The position numbers and the translations under genes are program-made. A model generated the notes under the pieces. The model ran no database searches, was not told where the DNA came from, and saw only the letters and a list, made by a program, of their open reading frames with translations. A DNA stretch of 64,000 bases from Zhihengliuella sp. ISTPL4. Lineage in GTDB: Bacteria; Actinomycetota; Actinomycetes; Actinomycetales; Microbacteriaceae. Positions 1-9,094 of this stretch are shown here, piece after piece. The stretch is from positions 1,518,727-1,582,726 of the forward strand of contig NZ_CP025422.1 in the NCBI RefSeq assembly GCF_002848265.1, given 5' to 3'. The first letter of the stretch is position 1; every line of letters begins with the position of its first letter.

Positions 1-570
1 CGCCCCTCCGGCACCGATACCGCGGGCGCGGGACAGGAGACCACGCAGCCGACCCGGCTCCATCGCCTCGGCCCGTCCGGCAGCGCGAGCCAGGTCGTCC
101 GCCGAGGACGAGCGCGGACGCTCCCCTGCCGGGAGCTCTCTCCGCATGCGAGCCTCCACGAGCTCGCGCTGCTGCGGTGTGAGCCGCGCGAACGCCTCGC
201 GATGGATCTCCTCGATGCGATGCGGGTCAGCCGTCTGGAGGAGGTAGTCGTACCGGGCGATCGCCGCCCGGTCCGCCGCGGCTGCATCATGCCCGCCGCC
301 GGCGCCGGGCGCAGGCGGCGGCGCATACGTCCCCGCCGCCCCGGGCCGTCCCCCGGCGGGACGGGTCGAGGGTGTCGAGGGCGGTGTCGCCGGCGCGGTC
401 GGGCGTGTCGCCGGCGCGTCAGGGCCGCGCACGGCGTCCATCGCACCGCGGATCATCCCGCTCCAGTCCGTCGATGGGCGGGACTCGTCGCCGGAGCGGG
501 CGGTGGGGCCGCCGCCCTTCGCATCGAGGGCGTCGGTGGCGAGGCGGATCAGACGGGAGAGCTTCGACAT
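1..570 (-). CDS. Actinobacterial conserved protein of unknown function, N-terminal part (runs off the window)
   Basis: The frame opens at ATG 570 and stays open for 190 codons to base 1, so the C-terminus is missing. The product starts MSKLSRLIRLATDALDAKGG, then has a low-complexity Pro/Ala/Thr linker (about residues 45-95), then a charged helical segment with AIARYDYLLQTADPHRIEEI and RLTPQQRELVEARMR. I recognise this arrangement from a conserved actinobacterial family that databases often label 'cation-transporting ATPase', a name the sequence does not support: no P-type ATPase motif is present. A purine-rich GAAGGGA sits 8-10 nt upstream of the ATG. The gene is transcribed away from the next gene's stop at 770. 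Function unknown. Confidence 0.75.
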   Translation of the reverse strand, partial: MSKLSRLIRLATDALDAKGGGPTARSGDESRPSTDWSGMIRGAMDAVRGPDAPATRPTAPATPPSTPSTRPAGGRPGAAGTYAPPPAPGAGGGHDAAAADRAAIARYDYLLQTADPHRIEEIHREAFARLTPQQRELVEARMRRELPAGERPRSSSADDLARAAGRAEAMEPGRLRGLLSRARGIGAGGA

Positions 571-769
571 GGGGGTCCCTTCGTGGGACGGGCCGCCGTT
601 CTCCGCGATGTCGGTCGACGACAAGGGTTCCGGGCAGCCCGCGATTCGGGTGCCAAGGTCTCCTCCACCCTCGCGGGCCAGCGGGCCGGGGCACGATGAC
701 ATGCCCGTCATGACGACGTCGCTGCAGACGGGAGTACTCCCCTTGCCCTCGACACGCTAGCCCCAGGCC
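571..769. other. Intergenic stretch with two dyads
   Basis: No gene is supported here. Upstream of the minus-strand gene starting at 570 it holds ATGAC-N6-GTCAT at 696-711 and the loop-less perfect palindrome GGGAGTACTCCC at 730-741. A loop-less dyad suggests a protein-binding site rather than an RNA hairpin. This is inference from symmetry only. Confidence 0.4.
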
Positions 770-1852
770 CTATGGATCGGCTCCATGCGCGGGCCCCGCA
801 GGGGGCATGCCGAGGATCTCCGCCATATCGTCCCGGAGCGCGCGAAACGCGTTCCGCAGTTCCGCGGCCCCGTCCGCCCGGGTCGCCGCGGGGATGGACT
901 GCCCCAGTGTGGCGACGGGAAGCGTCGCCGCCGACTCCCGGGCCAGCGCGACACCGAAGCCACCGGGCGGGCCCCCCACCTCCGAGGCGAGGAGAAGCTG
1001 GTCGCGCAAGACTCCGGCCGCCCCGAGAAGCACGGCTGCCGCGCGGAGATCGCTGCGGGCGACATCGGTGCCGAGGAGACGGTCGTGCATCACGCGCGTG
1101 AACCGGCGAGCGTGCGGCGTCGGAACGTCCCGCCGCGCGCGGAGCCGCCAGCCGTCCGTCGTCCCCGCGAGGGCCTCGTACGACACCGGCTCACCGTCGC
1201 GCGGGTGGACGACCGAGAAACGCTGGGGCGTGAGAAGGGTTTGCCGCCGCCACCAATCCGCTGGGGCGACAACGTCGGGGAGGAAGGCCGTGGCCTGCGC
1301 GTGGGCTTCCGCGCGCTGCACCTGAACGAGGTCCGGGCTGCTCGCGAGCACGGCGAGCCCGCGCTGCTCGGCGAAGCGGTGGAGCAGTGCACCCTCGTCT
1401 CCGGCGGGCGCGCACGCAACGTACCGCGCGAAATCCACCGCTTCGCTGACGGGGAGAACCGTGGCGACGGTGGACGACTCCGCCGGTGGTGACATGAGCC
1501 ACGGGCGCCCGGCGAACGCCGCGACGCGAAGGGCATGCGAGGGATAGCTTCCACCGGGCGTGAAGAGGGTCAGGACCGCTCGCGGTCGCCCCGCCACGGC
1601 ATCGTGCACCTGCGTCACGAAATCGGGGTGCGGATTCACCGCCGCGTCGAGCACCAGGTGGTGGGTGGCCCGGCGCGTCCATGGCAGCCACGCGACCGCG
1701 GCGGACCCGTTGTCCTGCCCTTCCCCGATCCGACAGATCCGAACGGGGACTCCCTCGAGCTGCGCCGCGACCTCTTCGGCGCGCCGCACCTCGCCTACGG
1801 CCGCTCGGATCGACACGCTGACGTTCGGCGGCTTTTCCGCGTGCGCGCTCAC
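770..1852 (-). CDS. Glycosyltransferase-like protein with a degenerate metal-binding motif
   Basis: I chose the GTG at 1852 because GAGGAGG sits 4 nt upstream; earlier in-frame starts (ATG 1891, TTG 1915) have poorer ribosome sites. The 360-residue product has no signal peptide or membrane segment. Residues 11-190 read like a GT-A glycosyltransferase of the type found in phage and actinobacterial genomes: an N-terminal strand followed by RRAEEVAAQL, then ATHHLVLDAAVNPHPDF at about 62-78, where relatives usually carry an acidic 'DD(D)V' metal site. Here the acidic run is reduced to one Asp (D69). The C-terminal half resembles nothing I know. It stands alone on the minus strand downstream of the ndh terminator. 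It could be an inactive transferase fold or a different Rossmann-like protein. Confidence 0.5.
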   Translation of the reverse strand: MSAHAEKPPNVSVSIRAAVGEVRRAEEVAAQLEGVPVRICRIGEGQDNGSAAVAWLPWTRRATHHLVLDAAVNPHPDFVTQVHDAVAGRPRAVLTLFTPGGSYPSHALRVAAFAGRPWLMSPPAESSTVATVLPVSEAVDFARYVACAPAGDEGALLHRFAEQRGLAVLASSPDLVQVQRAEAHAQATAFLPDVVAPADWWRRQTLLTPQRFSVVHPRDGEPVSYEALAGTTDGWRLRARRDVPTPHARRFTRVMHDRLLGTDVARSDLRAAAVLLGAAGVLRDQLLLASEVGGPPGGFGVALARESAATLPVATLGQSIPAATRADGAAELRNAFRALRDDMAEILGMPPAGPAHGADP

Positions 1853-1963
1853 CGTACCTCCTCGCAGCGTCGGGGCGTCGTGCACGGCCATTCCGGGCAC
1901 CCTGTGAGCGTACAATGTGTAATGTTAGCTTGCCACTCGGCGCGGCGCTGGCGGGAACGGAAG

Positions 1964-2001
1964 AAGGCCCCGGCGCTCACGCGCACAGGGCCTCCTTCTC
2001 A
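1964..2001 (-). terminator. Hairpin after ndh
   Basis: An imperfect inverted repeat (AGAAGGCCCC against GGGCCTCCTTCT, with a 2-nt bulge) lies 12 nt past the ndh stop. On the minus strand it is followed by a short pyrimidine run, CTTCTTCC. It is a likely intrinsic or intrinsic-like terminator. Confidence 0.55.
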
Positions 2002-2012
2002 CGACCGACTGG

Positions 2013-3530
2013 TCACTTCACCGCCGTGGCCTCCGCCGAGTCCTTCGCGGCCTTCTTGGCAGCGGGCTTCTTGGCCGCCGACTTCTTCACCTCGGCCGGC
2101 GTCTCCGCGGCGGGCGCCGCGGCGACCGGCTTCGCCGCCGGAGCCTGCGCCGCCGGGGCCTTCGCGGCCGGCGCGGCATCCGCCGGTGCGGCGGGACGCG
2201 GGCGGGCGGCGAACTCCTCGAAGACGTAACGGGGGTTCTGCACCGTCTGCAGGTTCACGAGGTCGCGGCCCAGCCACAGGTTGTTCCACCAGCCCCAGAG
2301 CACGCGCCACTTGCGCTCCCACGTCGGCATCGCGAGACCGTGATACCCACGGTGCGCGAGCCAGGCGATGAAGCCCTTGAGCGCGATCTTGCCGGACTGG
2401 AAGACGCCGTTGTACAGGCCGAGACCCGCGACCGCGCCGAGGTTCTTGTGGAAGTACTCCTTCGGGCTCTCGCCACGGAGGACAGCCACGACGTTCTTGG
2501 CCAGGAGCTTCGCCTGACGAACGGCGTGCTGCGCGTTCGGGACGCAGAAGCCGCCCACGCCCCCACCCGAAAGGTCGGGAACGGCCGAGACATCGCCCGC
2601 GGCCCAGGCGCCCTCGACGAACGCCTCGGGCGTACCGACGCGGAGGTCGGCACGGGTCTGAATGCGACCGCGCTCCTCCACGGGCAGGTCGCCACCGCGC
2701 ACGACGGTCGGGTTGGCCATGACACCCGCGGTCCAGACGATCACGTCGGTGGGAATGACCTCGCCCGTCGAGAGCTCGACGTTGCCGTCGATGGCACCGG
2801 TCACCTGGGTGTCGAGGTGGACGTTCGCGCCGCGCTTGGCAAGGTCCTTGAGGACCCATTCGCTCGTCTTCAGCGAGACCTCGGGCATGATGCGCCCCAT
2901 GGCCTCGATGAGGTGGAAGTGCGTGTCCTCGAAGCTCAGCTGCGGGTACTTGCTCACCAGCGAGGAGGCGAGGGAGCGGAGCTCGGCGAAGACCTCGATG
3001 CCCGCGAAGCCGCCGCCGACGACGACGACAGTCAGCAGCCGGTCGCGCTCGGGGCCGGCCGGAAGGGAGGCGGCCTTGTCGAAGTTGGACATGACCTTGT
3101 CGCGGATCGCGACGGCCTCTTCGATCGTCTTGAGCCCGATGGCGTTGTCGGCGATGCCCGGAATCGGGAACGTGCGCGAGACGGCGCCGGCGGTGACGAC
3201 GATCTGGTCGTACGCGAACTCGTACGGCTCGCCGACGGGCGGCGTGATGGTCGCGACCTTCTGCGCGTGGTTGATGTTCGTCACCTTGGCGGTGAGGACG
3301 TGCGTGCGCTTCAGATGACGACGGTGCGCGACGACCGAGTGGCGGGCCTCGATCGATCCGGCGGCGACCTCGGGGAGGAACGGCTGGTACGTCATGTACG
3401 GCAGCGGGTCGACCATGGTCACGTCGGCCTCACCCTTGCGCAGGTGCTTCTCGAGCTTCCACGCGGTGTAGAAACCTGCGTAGCCTCCGCCGACGATCAG
3501 GATCTTGGGCACAGTGCTGTTCTGAGGCAC
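2013..3530 (-). CDS. ndh: Type II NADH dehydrogenase (NDH-2) with a Lys/Ala/Pro tail
   Basis: Non-proton-pumping NADH:quinone oxidoreductase, a peripheral membrane flavoprotein feeding electrons to menaquinone. Two dinucleotide folds are visible: GGGYAGF near residue 14 for FAD and VVVGGGFAGIEV near 170 for NADH. VWTAGVMANP and AAGDVSAVP are the conserved central and C-terminal FAD motifs. The GTG at 3530 is preferred because AGGAG lies 10 nt upstream; a GTG at 3512 also fits, and the frame is open further upstream but overlaps the preceding gene. Translation starts 8 nt after the S8 peptidase stop, so the two are co-transcribed. The core ends near residue 442 and is followed by about 63 residues of Ala/Pro/Lys ending in KKSAAKKPAAKKAAK, unusual for NDH-2. 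Confidence 0.93.
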   Translation of the reverse strand: MPQNSTVPKILIVGGGYAGFYTAWKLEKHLRKGEADVTMVDPLPYMTYQPFLPEVAAGSIEARHSVVAHRRHLKRTHVLTAKVTNINHAQKVATITPPVGEPYEFAYDQIVVTAGAVSRTFPIPGIADNAIGLKTIEEAVAIRDKVMSNFDKAASLPAGPERDRLLTVVVVGGGFAGIEVFAELRSLASSLVSKYPQLSFEDTHFHLIEAMGRIMPEVSLKTSEWVLKDLAKRGANVHLDTQVTGAIDGNVELSTGEVIPTDVIVWTAGVMANPTVVRGGDLPVEERGRIQTRADLRVGTPEAFVEGAWAAGDVSAVPDLSGGGVGGFCVPNAQHAVRQAKLLAKNVVAVLRGESPKEYFHKNLGAVAGLGLYNGVFQSGKIALKGFIAWLAHRGYHGLAMPTWERKWRVLWGWWNNLWLGRDLVNLQTVQNPRYVFEEFAARPRPAAPADAAPAAKAPAAQAPAAKPVAAAPAAETPAEVKKSAAKKPAAKKAAKDSAEATAVK

Positions 3531-3537
3531 AGAAGAA

Positions 3538-4863
3538 CTACTCCTCGGAGTCGGGATTGTGGCGTACGGGAACGCGCGCCGATCGGATGCGCCGGGCAGC
3601 TGCGGTGACGCCAAGCGCTATCAGGATACCAGGGACCGTGAGCGCGACGAGCGGCAGGGTACCGTAGCGCAGGGAATCGGCGCTGGGAAGCAGCGGTGAA
3701 CCGGGCTCGCTGGGAGCATCGGCGTCCGGCAGTGGCGGCACCTCGACCGGAGCCAGGGACGGCTCCGGGGTGGGCTCGCTGTCCGCGCGGCGGAACAGCC
3801 GCACCCATTCGGACAGGTCACCCATGGGATTCTCGCTCACGGAGGGCAGGTTCGCCGAGATCGCCGCCTTCGCGTCGATGAGACCGAAGCCGTAGAGGGG
3901 GTCCCGCGGCTTCTGGGCGTCGGCGACGGGCATCGCGGTCTTGATGATGCGGTTGATGACATCGTTCGCCGAGATGTCGGGGTGCGCGGAGCGGATCAGC
4001 GCCGCGACCCCGGCCACGATGGGAGCGGCCCCGCTGGTCCCGCTCCAGGAGACGACCTCGCCGTCCGCGGAGACTCCGAGCAGGCCCTCGCTCGGCGCCG
4101 AGATGCCGATCGTGATGCCCTGGGTCGAGGCCTCGACGCTCGCGGTCCCGGTCTGATCGACGCCGCCGACCGTGAGCACGCCGGGGATCGTGGCGGGAGC
4201 GCCGATGATGTTCGTCCCGCTCCCCCGGTTGCCGGCCGCGACGACGACCACCACGTCATGCTCGAACGCATAGAGGAAGGCATCGTCCCAGCTCTGGTCC
4301 CAGTCCAGCGTGTTCGTCGTGAAGGACAGGTTGATGATGTCGGCGCCGTTGTCCACGGCCCAGCGGATACCTTTGGCCACCTGCTCGGTGAACGGCACGG
4401 CGGCCGCGGCGCCGAAGCCCACGGAGATCGACAGCAGGTCGGCCTCCGGCGCCACGCCGATCATCCCGGTTCCGTCCGGCTTGCCACGTCCGGCCGCAAG
4501 CGACGCCACCCAGGACCCGTGGTTGCCGTCCACGGCTCCCAGCGGCGTCCGCCCGTCGGGTGTCCCGGCTCCGGACACGTCCGTCCCCCCGACGACGGCA
4601 TCGTCGAAGACCTGCGGCACCTTGCCGATGCCCGTGTCGATCACGGCGATGGTGACGCCGTCCCCGCGGGTCGTCTGCCAGGCGTCGCGGATGCCGGCGC
4701 CGTCCAACCAGTACTCCGCGGCGCGGACGGGGTCGGCGGGGTCGTCGGCCACCGGCGGCGGTGTGGGCGTGGGGGTCGGCGTGGCCGTGGCGCCGAGAAG
4801 CAGGACGGATGCCGCCACCGCCACGAGGGCGACGGCGCCGCGCAGCACCCGCCGCCGCGTCAT
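3538..4863 (-). CDS. S8 (subtilisin/mycosin-like) serine peptidase, membrane anchored
   Basis: A 441-residue secreted serine protease. The start ATG 4863 overlaps the DUF501 stop by 4 nt (ATGA). An Arg-rich N-terminus and hydrophobic stretch (VALVAVAASVLLLGAT) form a signal peptide, followed by a TPTPTPTPPP linker. The catalytic triad is visible as VIDTGIG (Asp), GNHGSWVASLAAG (His) and SGTSGAAPIVAG (Ser). After the protease domain comes a Pro-rich region and a C-terminal transmembrane helix (LVALTVPGILIALGVTAAA) with a basic cytoplasmic tail. This is the architecture of mycosins, but no type VII secretion genes are nearby, so a housekeeping envelope role is as likely. It is translationally coupled to DUF501 and followed closely by ndh. 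Confidence 0.88.
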   Translation of the reverse strand: MTRRRVLRGAVALVAVAASVLLLGATATPTPTPTPPPVADDPADPVRAAEYWLDGAGIRDAWQTTRGDGVTIAVIDTGIGKVPQVFDDAVVGGTDVSGAGTPDGRTPLGAVDGNHGSWVASLAAGRGKPDGTGMIGVAPEADLLSISVGFGAAAAVPFTEQVAKGIRWAVDNGADIINLSFTTNTLDWDQSWDDAFLYAFEHDVVVVVAAGNRGSGTNIIGAPATIPGVLTVGGVDQTGTASVEASTQGITIGISAPSEGLLGVSADGEVVSWSGTSGAAPIVAGVAALIRSAHPDISANDVINRIIKTAMPVADAQKPRDPLYGFGLIDAKAAISANLPSVSENPMGDLSEWVRLFRRADSEPTPEPSLAPVEVPPLPDADAPSEPGSPLLPSADSLRYGTLPLVALTVPGILIALGVTAAARRIRSARVPVRHNPDSEE

Positions 4864-5405
4864 GCCGAGCGTGCCTGATCGTCGCGGAGGGCGGCGCCGG
4901 GCTCCTCGCAGCGGCACACCTCGGGCGACCACGCGCTGCGGGCCAGGGCAGCGTCGCCGATCGGGTTCACACCGGGACCAGCGGCGAGGGCGTGTCCGAC
5001 GAGCGCGTGCAGGCACTTGACGCGCGTGGGCATGCCGCCGGCCGAGATCCCGTCGATCTCCGGCACCTCGCCGAACTGCGCGCGATCGGCCAGGTACGCC
5101 TCGTGCGCCGCCTGGTACGCCGTGGCCACCGTCTCGTCGTCCGTGAGCAGCGCCGCGAGTTCGGGCATGACCTGGTTCGCCTCGAGCGTCGACATGGCGG
5201 CCGTCGCCGCCGGGTGCGTGAGGTAGTAGAACGTGGGGAACGGCGTGCCGTCCGGCAGGCGCGGCGTGGTCGCGACCACGGTCGGGTTGCCGCAACGGCA
5301 GCGCGCCGCGATGCCGACGACACCGCGAGCGGGTCGTCCGAGCTGGGCCGAGACGACGGCGAGCTCGGCGGAAGTGGGCGCGGGAAACGGCGGGGTGGTC
5401 ACCAC
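4860..5405 (-). CDS. DUF501 domain-containing protein
   Basis: A 181-residue cytoplasmic protein of the DUF501 family, widespread in Actinomycetota next to the septum-formation and enolase genes; its role is unknown. Visible family features include RCRCGNPTVVATTPRLPDGTPF (shown in part) near residue 35, FPTFYYLTHP near 60, the CLHALVGHALAAGPGVNPIGD motif (in part: HALVGHALA) near 130, and C-terminal CRCEEP. The clustered Cys residues (CRC near 36, CRC near 168) suggest a metal site, which is inference. It ends in a 4-nt overlap with the S8 peptidase and begins 44 nt after the FtsB-like gene. Confidence 0.88.
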   Translation of the reverse strand: MVTTPPFPAPTSAELAVVSAQLGRPARGVVGIAARCRCGNPTVVATTPRLPDGTPFPTFYYLTHPAATAAMSTLEANQVMPELAALLTDDETVATAYQAAHEAYLADRAQFGEVPEIDGISAGGMPTRVKCLHALVGHALAAGPGVNPIGDAALARSAWSPEVCRCEEPGAALRDDQARSA

Positions 5406-5449
5406 TCCAGCGTACGGGAGCCGTCCGGGAGCCTGCTCGGAGCGTGCGT

Positions 5450-5989
5450 TCAGTCGGCGGTGGCGGCGGTGTCGCTCAGCCCCGCGGAGACGAGGGTGCG
5501 CAGGAGCTGCGGCATCCAGTCCGCCGGCTTCTCCTCGAGGGTGTCGCTCACCGGCTCCTGCTCGCGCGGGAGGGCGGAGGGGTCGAGGTCGTTGTCGATG
5601 AGGTACACGACCTCCCCCGGCTTGACGTAATACAGCCGCTCACGGGCCTGCGTCGTGATGTACGCGGGGTCGTCCCAGCGCTCGCGCTCCGCCGTCAGGG
5701 CCGCGATCTCGTCCTCGCTCACCTGCACGGACTGCTCCAGCGCCGCGATCTTCTGCCGCTGGTCGATGAAGGTCCCGAGTGTGGGCACGAGCACCCAGGC
5801 GCCGAGCACCACGAGGGACAGCATGATCACGGAGAAGGCGGACAGCCGCATGCCGGAGGCCCACTCGCGCACGTCCACGCGAGGAGCGGACGTCGCGGTG
5901 CCCCGCGGCGGTCGCCGCGTCCCCGACGGTGCCGGACGGGACGCACCCGTCCCGGACGACGACGAAGGAGGAGCCGGTCGTCGTGCCAC
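5450..5989 (-). CDS. FtsB/DivIC-family septum formation initiator
   Basis: A 179-residue bitopic cell-division protein. GTG 5989 is preceded by AAGGAGGAGCC, a near-ideal ribosome site. The layout is a Pro/Arg/Ser-rich cytoplasmic N-terminus (1-45), one transmembrane helix (about 50-72, FSVIMLSLVVLGAWVLVP), then a periplasm-side coiled coil (FIDQRQKIAALEQSVQVSEDEIAALTAE, in part: KIAALEQSVQVSEDEI) and the family signature ERWDDPAYITTQARERLYYV. It should join the FtsQ-FtsL-FtsB-like complex that times septal peptidoglycan synthesis. Position next to enolase is the classic actinobacterial order. Confidence 0.9.
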   Translation of the reverse strand: MARRPAPPSSSSGTGASRPAPSGTRRPPRGTATSAPRVDVREWASGMRLSAFSVIMLSLVVLGAWVLVPTLGTFIDQRQKIAALEQSVQVSEDEIAALTAERERWDDPAYITTQARERLYYVKPGEVVYLIDNDLDPSALPREQEPVSDTLEEKPADWMPQLLRTLVSAGLSDTAATAD

Positions 5990-6062
5990 GGCTCCTCCTT
6001 CGTCTCTGCCGCCGTCCGGGCGGTGCGGTCGTGCCGCGGATGCGGCGTCGCTGTCGGGGCGC

Positions 6063-7358
<1,296 letters not shown>

Positions 7359-7455
7359 TCAGGATGGAAGGGTGTGTGGAGCGTCGTCGATCCGCGCCCA
7401 GTCTATCCCCGCGCTCCGACGGCTCCCGGAGACGAGCCGGGACGAGCCGCCGGAG

Positions 7456-8115
7456 TCAGACGACGAGGGCGAGCGCGATGCCGTCCCATCCTTTGACGCC
7501 GACGGTCTGCAGCGCGGTGGCGTCGAACCGCGGGTCCTCTCCCAGCATCCGCAACCCCGCGCGGGTGCCGTTGACCTTGGAGTCCGTGGAGTCGTCGCGG
7601 ACGATCTCCCCGTCGCGGCCGATGTTGTCGAGCACGACCACCGTGCCGGGGTGACCGAGCTTCGCAGCCCAGTCCAGGTACACGGTGTTGGACTCCTTGT
7701 CGGCGTCGATGAAGACGAGATCGAACCCTCCGCCGAGAGTGGGGAGCACGTCGGCTCCGCGGCCGATCCGGATGTCGACCCGGTCTCCCATCCCGGCCGC
7801 GTCGATGCTCGCGCGGGCGACGGCGGCGTTGTCGGCCTCCGCCTCGATGGTCACGACCTGTCCGTCCGGACCGACGGCGCGCGCCATCCAGATCGTCGAG
7901 TAGCCGCCGAGCGTGCCGATCTCCAGCACGCGGCGCGCGCCGCTCATCCGCACGAGGAGATTCAGCAGCTTCCCGGCGACCGGGGCGACCTCGATCTCGG
8001 GCAGGCCCGCCGCGCGCTGCGCCTCCAGCGCCGCCTCCAGCGCGGAGTCCGGACCGACGAGCGTGTCAGCGAGGAAGGTGTCGGCGCGGGCCCAGGCGGC
8101 GGGAGTGGAATCCAT
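7456..8115 (-). CDS. Class I SAM-dependent O-methyltransferase (caffeoyl-CoA OMT-like)
   Basis: A 219-residue soluble methyltransferase. Motif I is VLEIGTLGGYSTIWMA near residue 68, followed by EAEADNAAVARASI, and the metal-binding VFIDADKESNTVYLDW segment typical of cation-dependent catechol-type O-methyltransferases; the second acidic site LDNIGRDGEI follows. Substrate unknown; family members act on catechols and similar phenolics. ATG 8115 begins 4 nt after the CPBP stop, so it is the last gene of the GntR-DUF1648-CPBP operon or is at least read through from it. The ribosome site GAGGGG is very close to the ATG, which fits translational coupling. Confidence 0.85.
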   Translation of the reverse strand: MDSTPAAWARADTFLADTLVGPDSALEAALEAQRAAGLPEIEVAPVAGKLLNLLVRMSGARRVLEIGTLGGYSTIWMARAVGPDGQVVTIEAEADNAAVARASIDAAGMGDRVDIRIGRGADVLPTLGGGFDLVFIDADKESNTVYLDWAAKLGHPGTVVVLDNIGRDGEIVRDDSTDSKVNGTRAGLRMLGEDPRFDATALQTVGVKGWDGIALALVV

Positions 8116-8119
8116 CCCC

Positions 8120-9094
8120 TCAGCCAACCCCCGGGCCCGGTCGGGCGTCAAGCGCCGGGGACGCCGGCGGGGTACGCGGTGGTGCGAGCTCAGGCTGCCG
8201 GCGGAACTGCCCGGTGAGCGCGAGGACGAGCGCCACGCCCCCCGCGACGATCCACCCGGCCACACCGAGCGGTCCGGCCAGGGCGAGGTCGGGCTGCGTG
8301 GCGGCGACGATCAGGACCATACCCGCGGCGGCGTTGAGCGCCCCATGCGCCACCACCGCCGGCCACAGCGAGCCGGACCGCAGCCGCAGCCAGCCGAACA
8401 ACACTCCCCACGCGATGCAGCCGCCGATCATGTACAGCACGCCGGTGACGTCCGTGCGGCCGAAGTTGTAGCCGAGGAGGATGACGGGGCTGTGCCACAG
8501 TCCCCAGATCGCCCCGCTGAGCAGGAGCGCCGGCCAGGTGCCGAGCGGGCGCAGCGCCGGGAGCAGCCAGCCGCGCCAGCCGAGCTCCTCCCCGAACGCG
8601 AGCACGCTGTTGACGAGCGCGCCGACCGGGATCGCCGCGAACTGCGCGACGACCACCACGCCGACCAGAGGCAGCGGCGCCCCGGGCGGGAGGGCTTGCG
8701 CGAGCTGATCCGAGAACGCGGCGAAGGACAGGTCGAGCTGCACCCACCCGAACACGGCGGCGAGGAGCACGCCGAGCGCGACGAGCAGCGGGGGCACGAG
8801 CCAGGCGGCGACGAGGAGGCCGACGACGCGCTTCGCGGGGCGCAGGGGCCACATCCCGAGGAAGCGCGCGCGCTCACCCTTCTCCGGCACGCCCGTGGTG
8901 AGCATCACGACGAGCACCGCAGCCGCCGGAGTGAACATCATGACCGGCAGGAGCGCCCCGGCGAACGGCTCGGCGAGGCCGCCGCCCAGCCAGAGCGGCA
9001 GGCAGACGAGAGCCGCGAGTCCACAGGCCGTGAGCGTGAAGATGAGGATGGCACGCCGGGGCACGCGCGGCAGCGTCGTCGTGGTGACGGTCAT
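8120..9094 (-). CDS. CPBP-family intramembrane glutamic protease (CAAX/bacteriocin-processing type)
   Basis: A 324-residue multispanning membrane protein. The three CPBP catalytic motifs are all present: EELGWRG (EExxxR), the WHSPVILLGYN His motif, and VAHGALNAAAG (HxxxN). About eight hydrophobic segments surround them. Family members cleave within membranes or act in bacteriocin self-immunity; the substrate is not predictable here. ATG 9094 overlaps the upstream DUF1648 stop by 4 nt, so the gene is translationally coupled. The C-terminal 25 residues are Pro/Ala-rich and hydrophilic. Association with a YtrA-type GntR regulator suggests envelope-stress control. Confidence 0.9.
   Translation of the reverse strand: MTVTTTTLPRVPRRAILIFTLTACGLAALVCLPLWLGGGLAEPFAGALLPVMMFTPAAAVLVVMLTTGVPEKGERARFLGMWPLRPAKRVVGLLVAAWLVPPLLVALGVLLAAVFGWVQLDLSFAAFSDQLAQALPPGAPLPLVGVVVVAQFAAIPVGALVNSVLAFGEELGWRGWLLPALRPLGTWPALLLSGAIWGLWHSPVILLGYNFGRTDVTGVLYMIGGCIAWGVLFGWLRLRSGSLWPAVVAHGALNAAAGMVLIVAATQPDLALAGPLGVAGWIVAGGVALVLALTGQFRRQPELAPPRTPPASPALDARPGPGVG

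Noticed and set aside
1913..1925. Direct repeat AATGT-GT-AATGT upstream of the glycosyltransferase-like gene
   Set aside because: Too short to stand on its own, and the preferred start at 1852 has a better local explanation through its ribosome site.
3538..4863. Calling the S8 peptidase a true mycosin (MycP)
   Set aside because: The architecture fits, but no EccB-E or WXG100 genes are in the neighbourhood, so I kept a general name.
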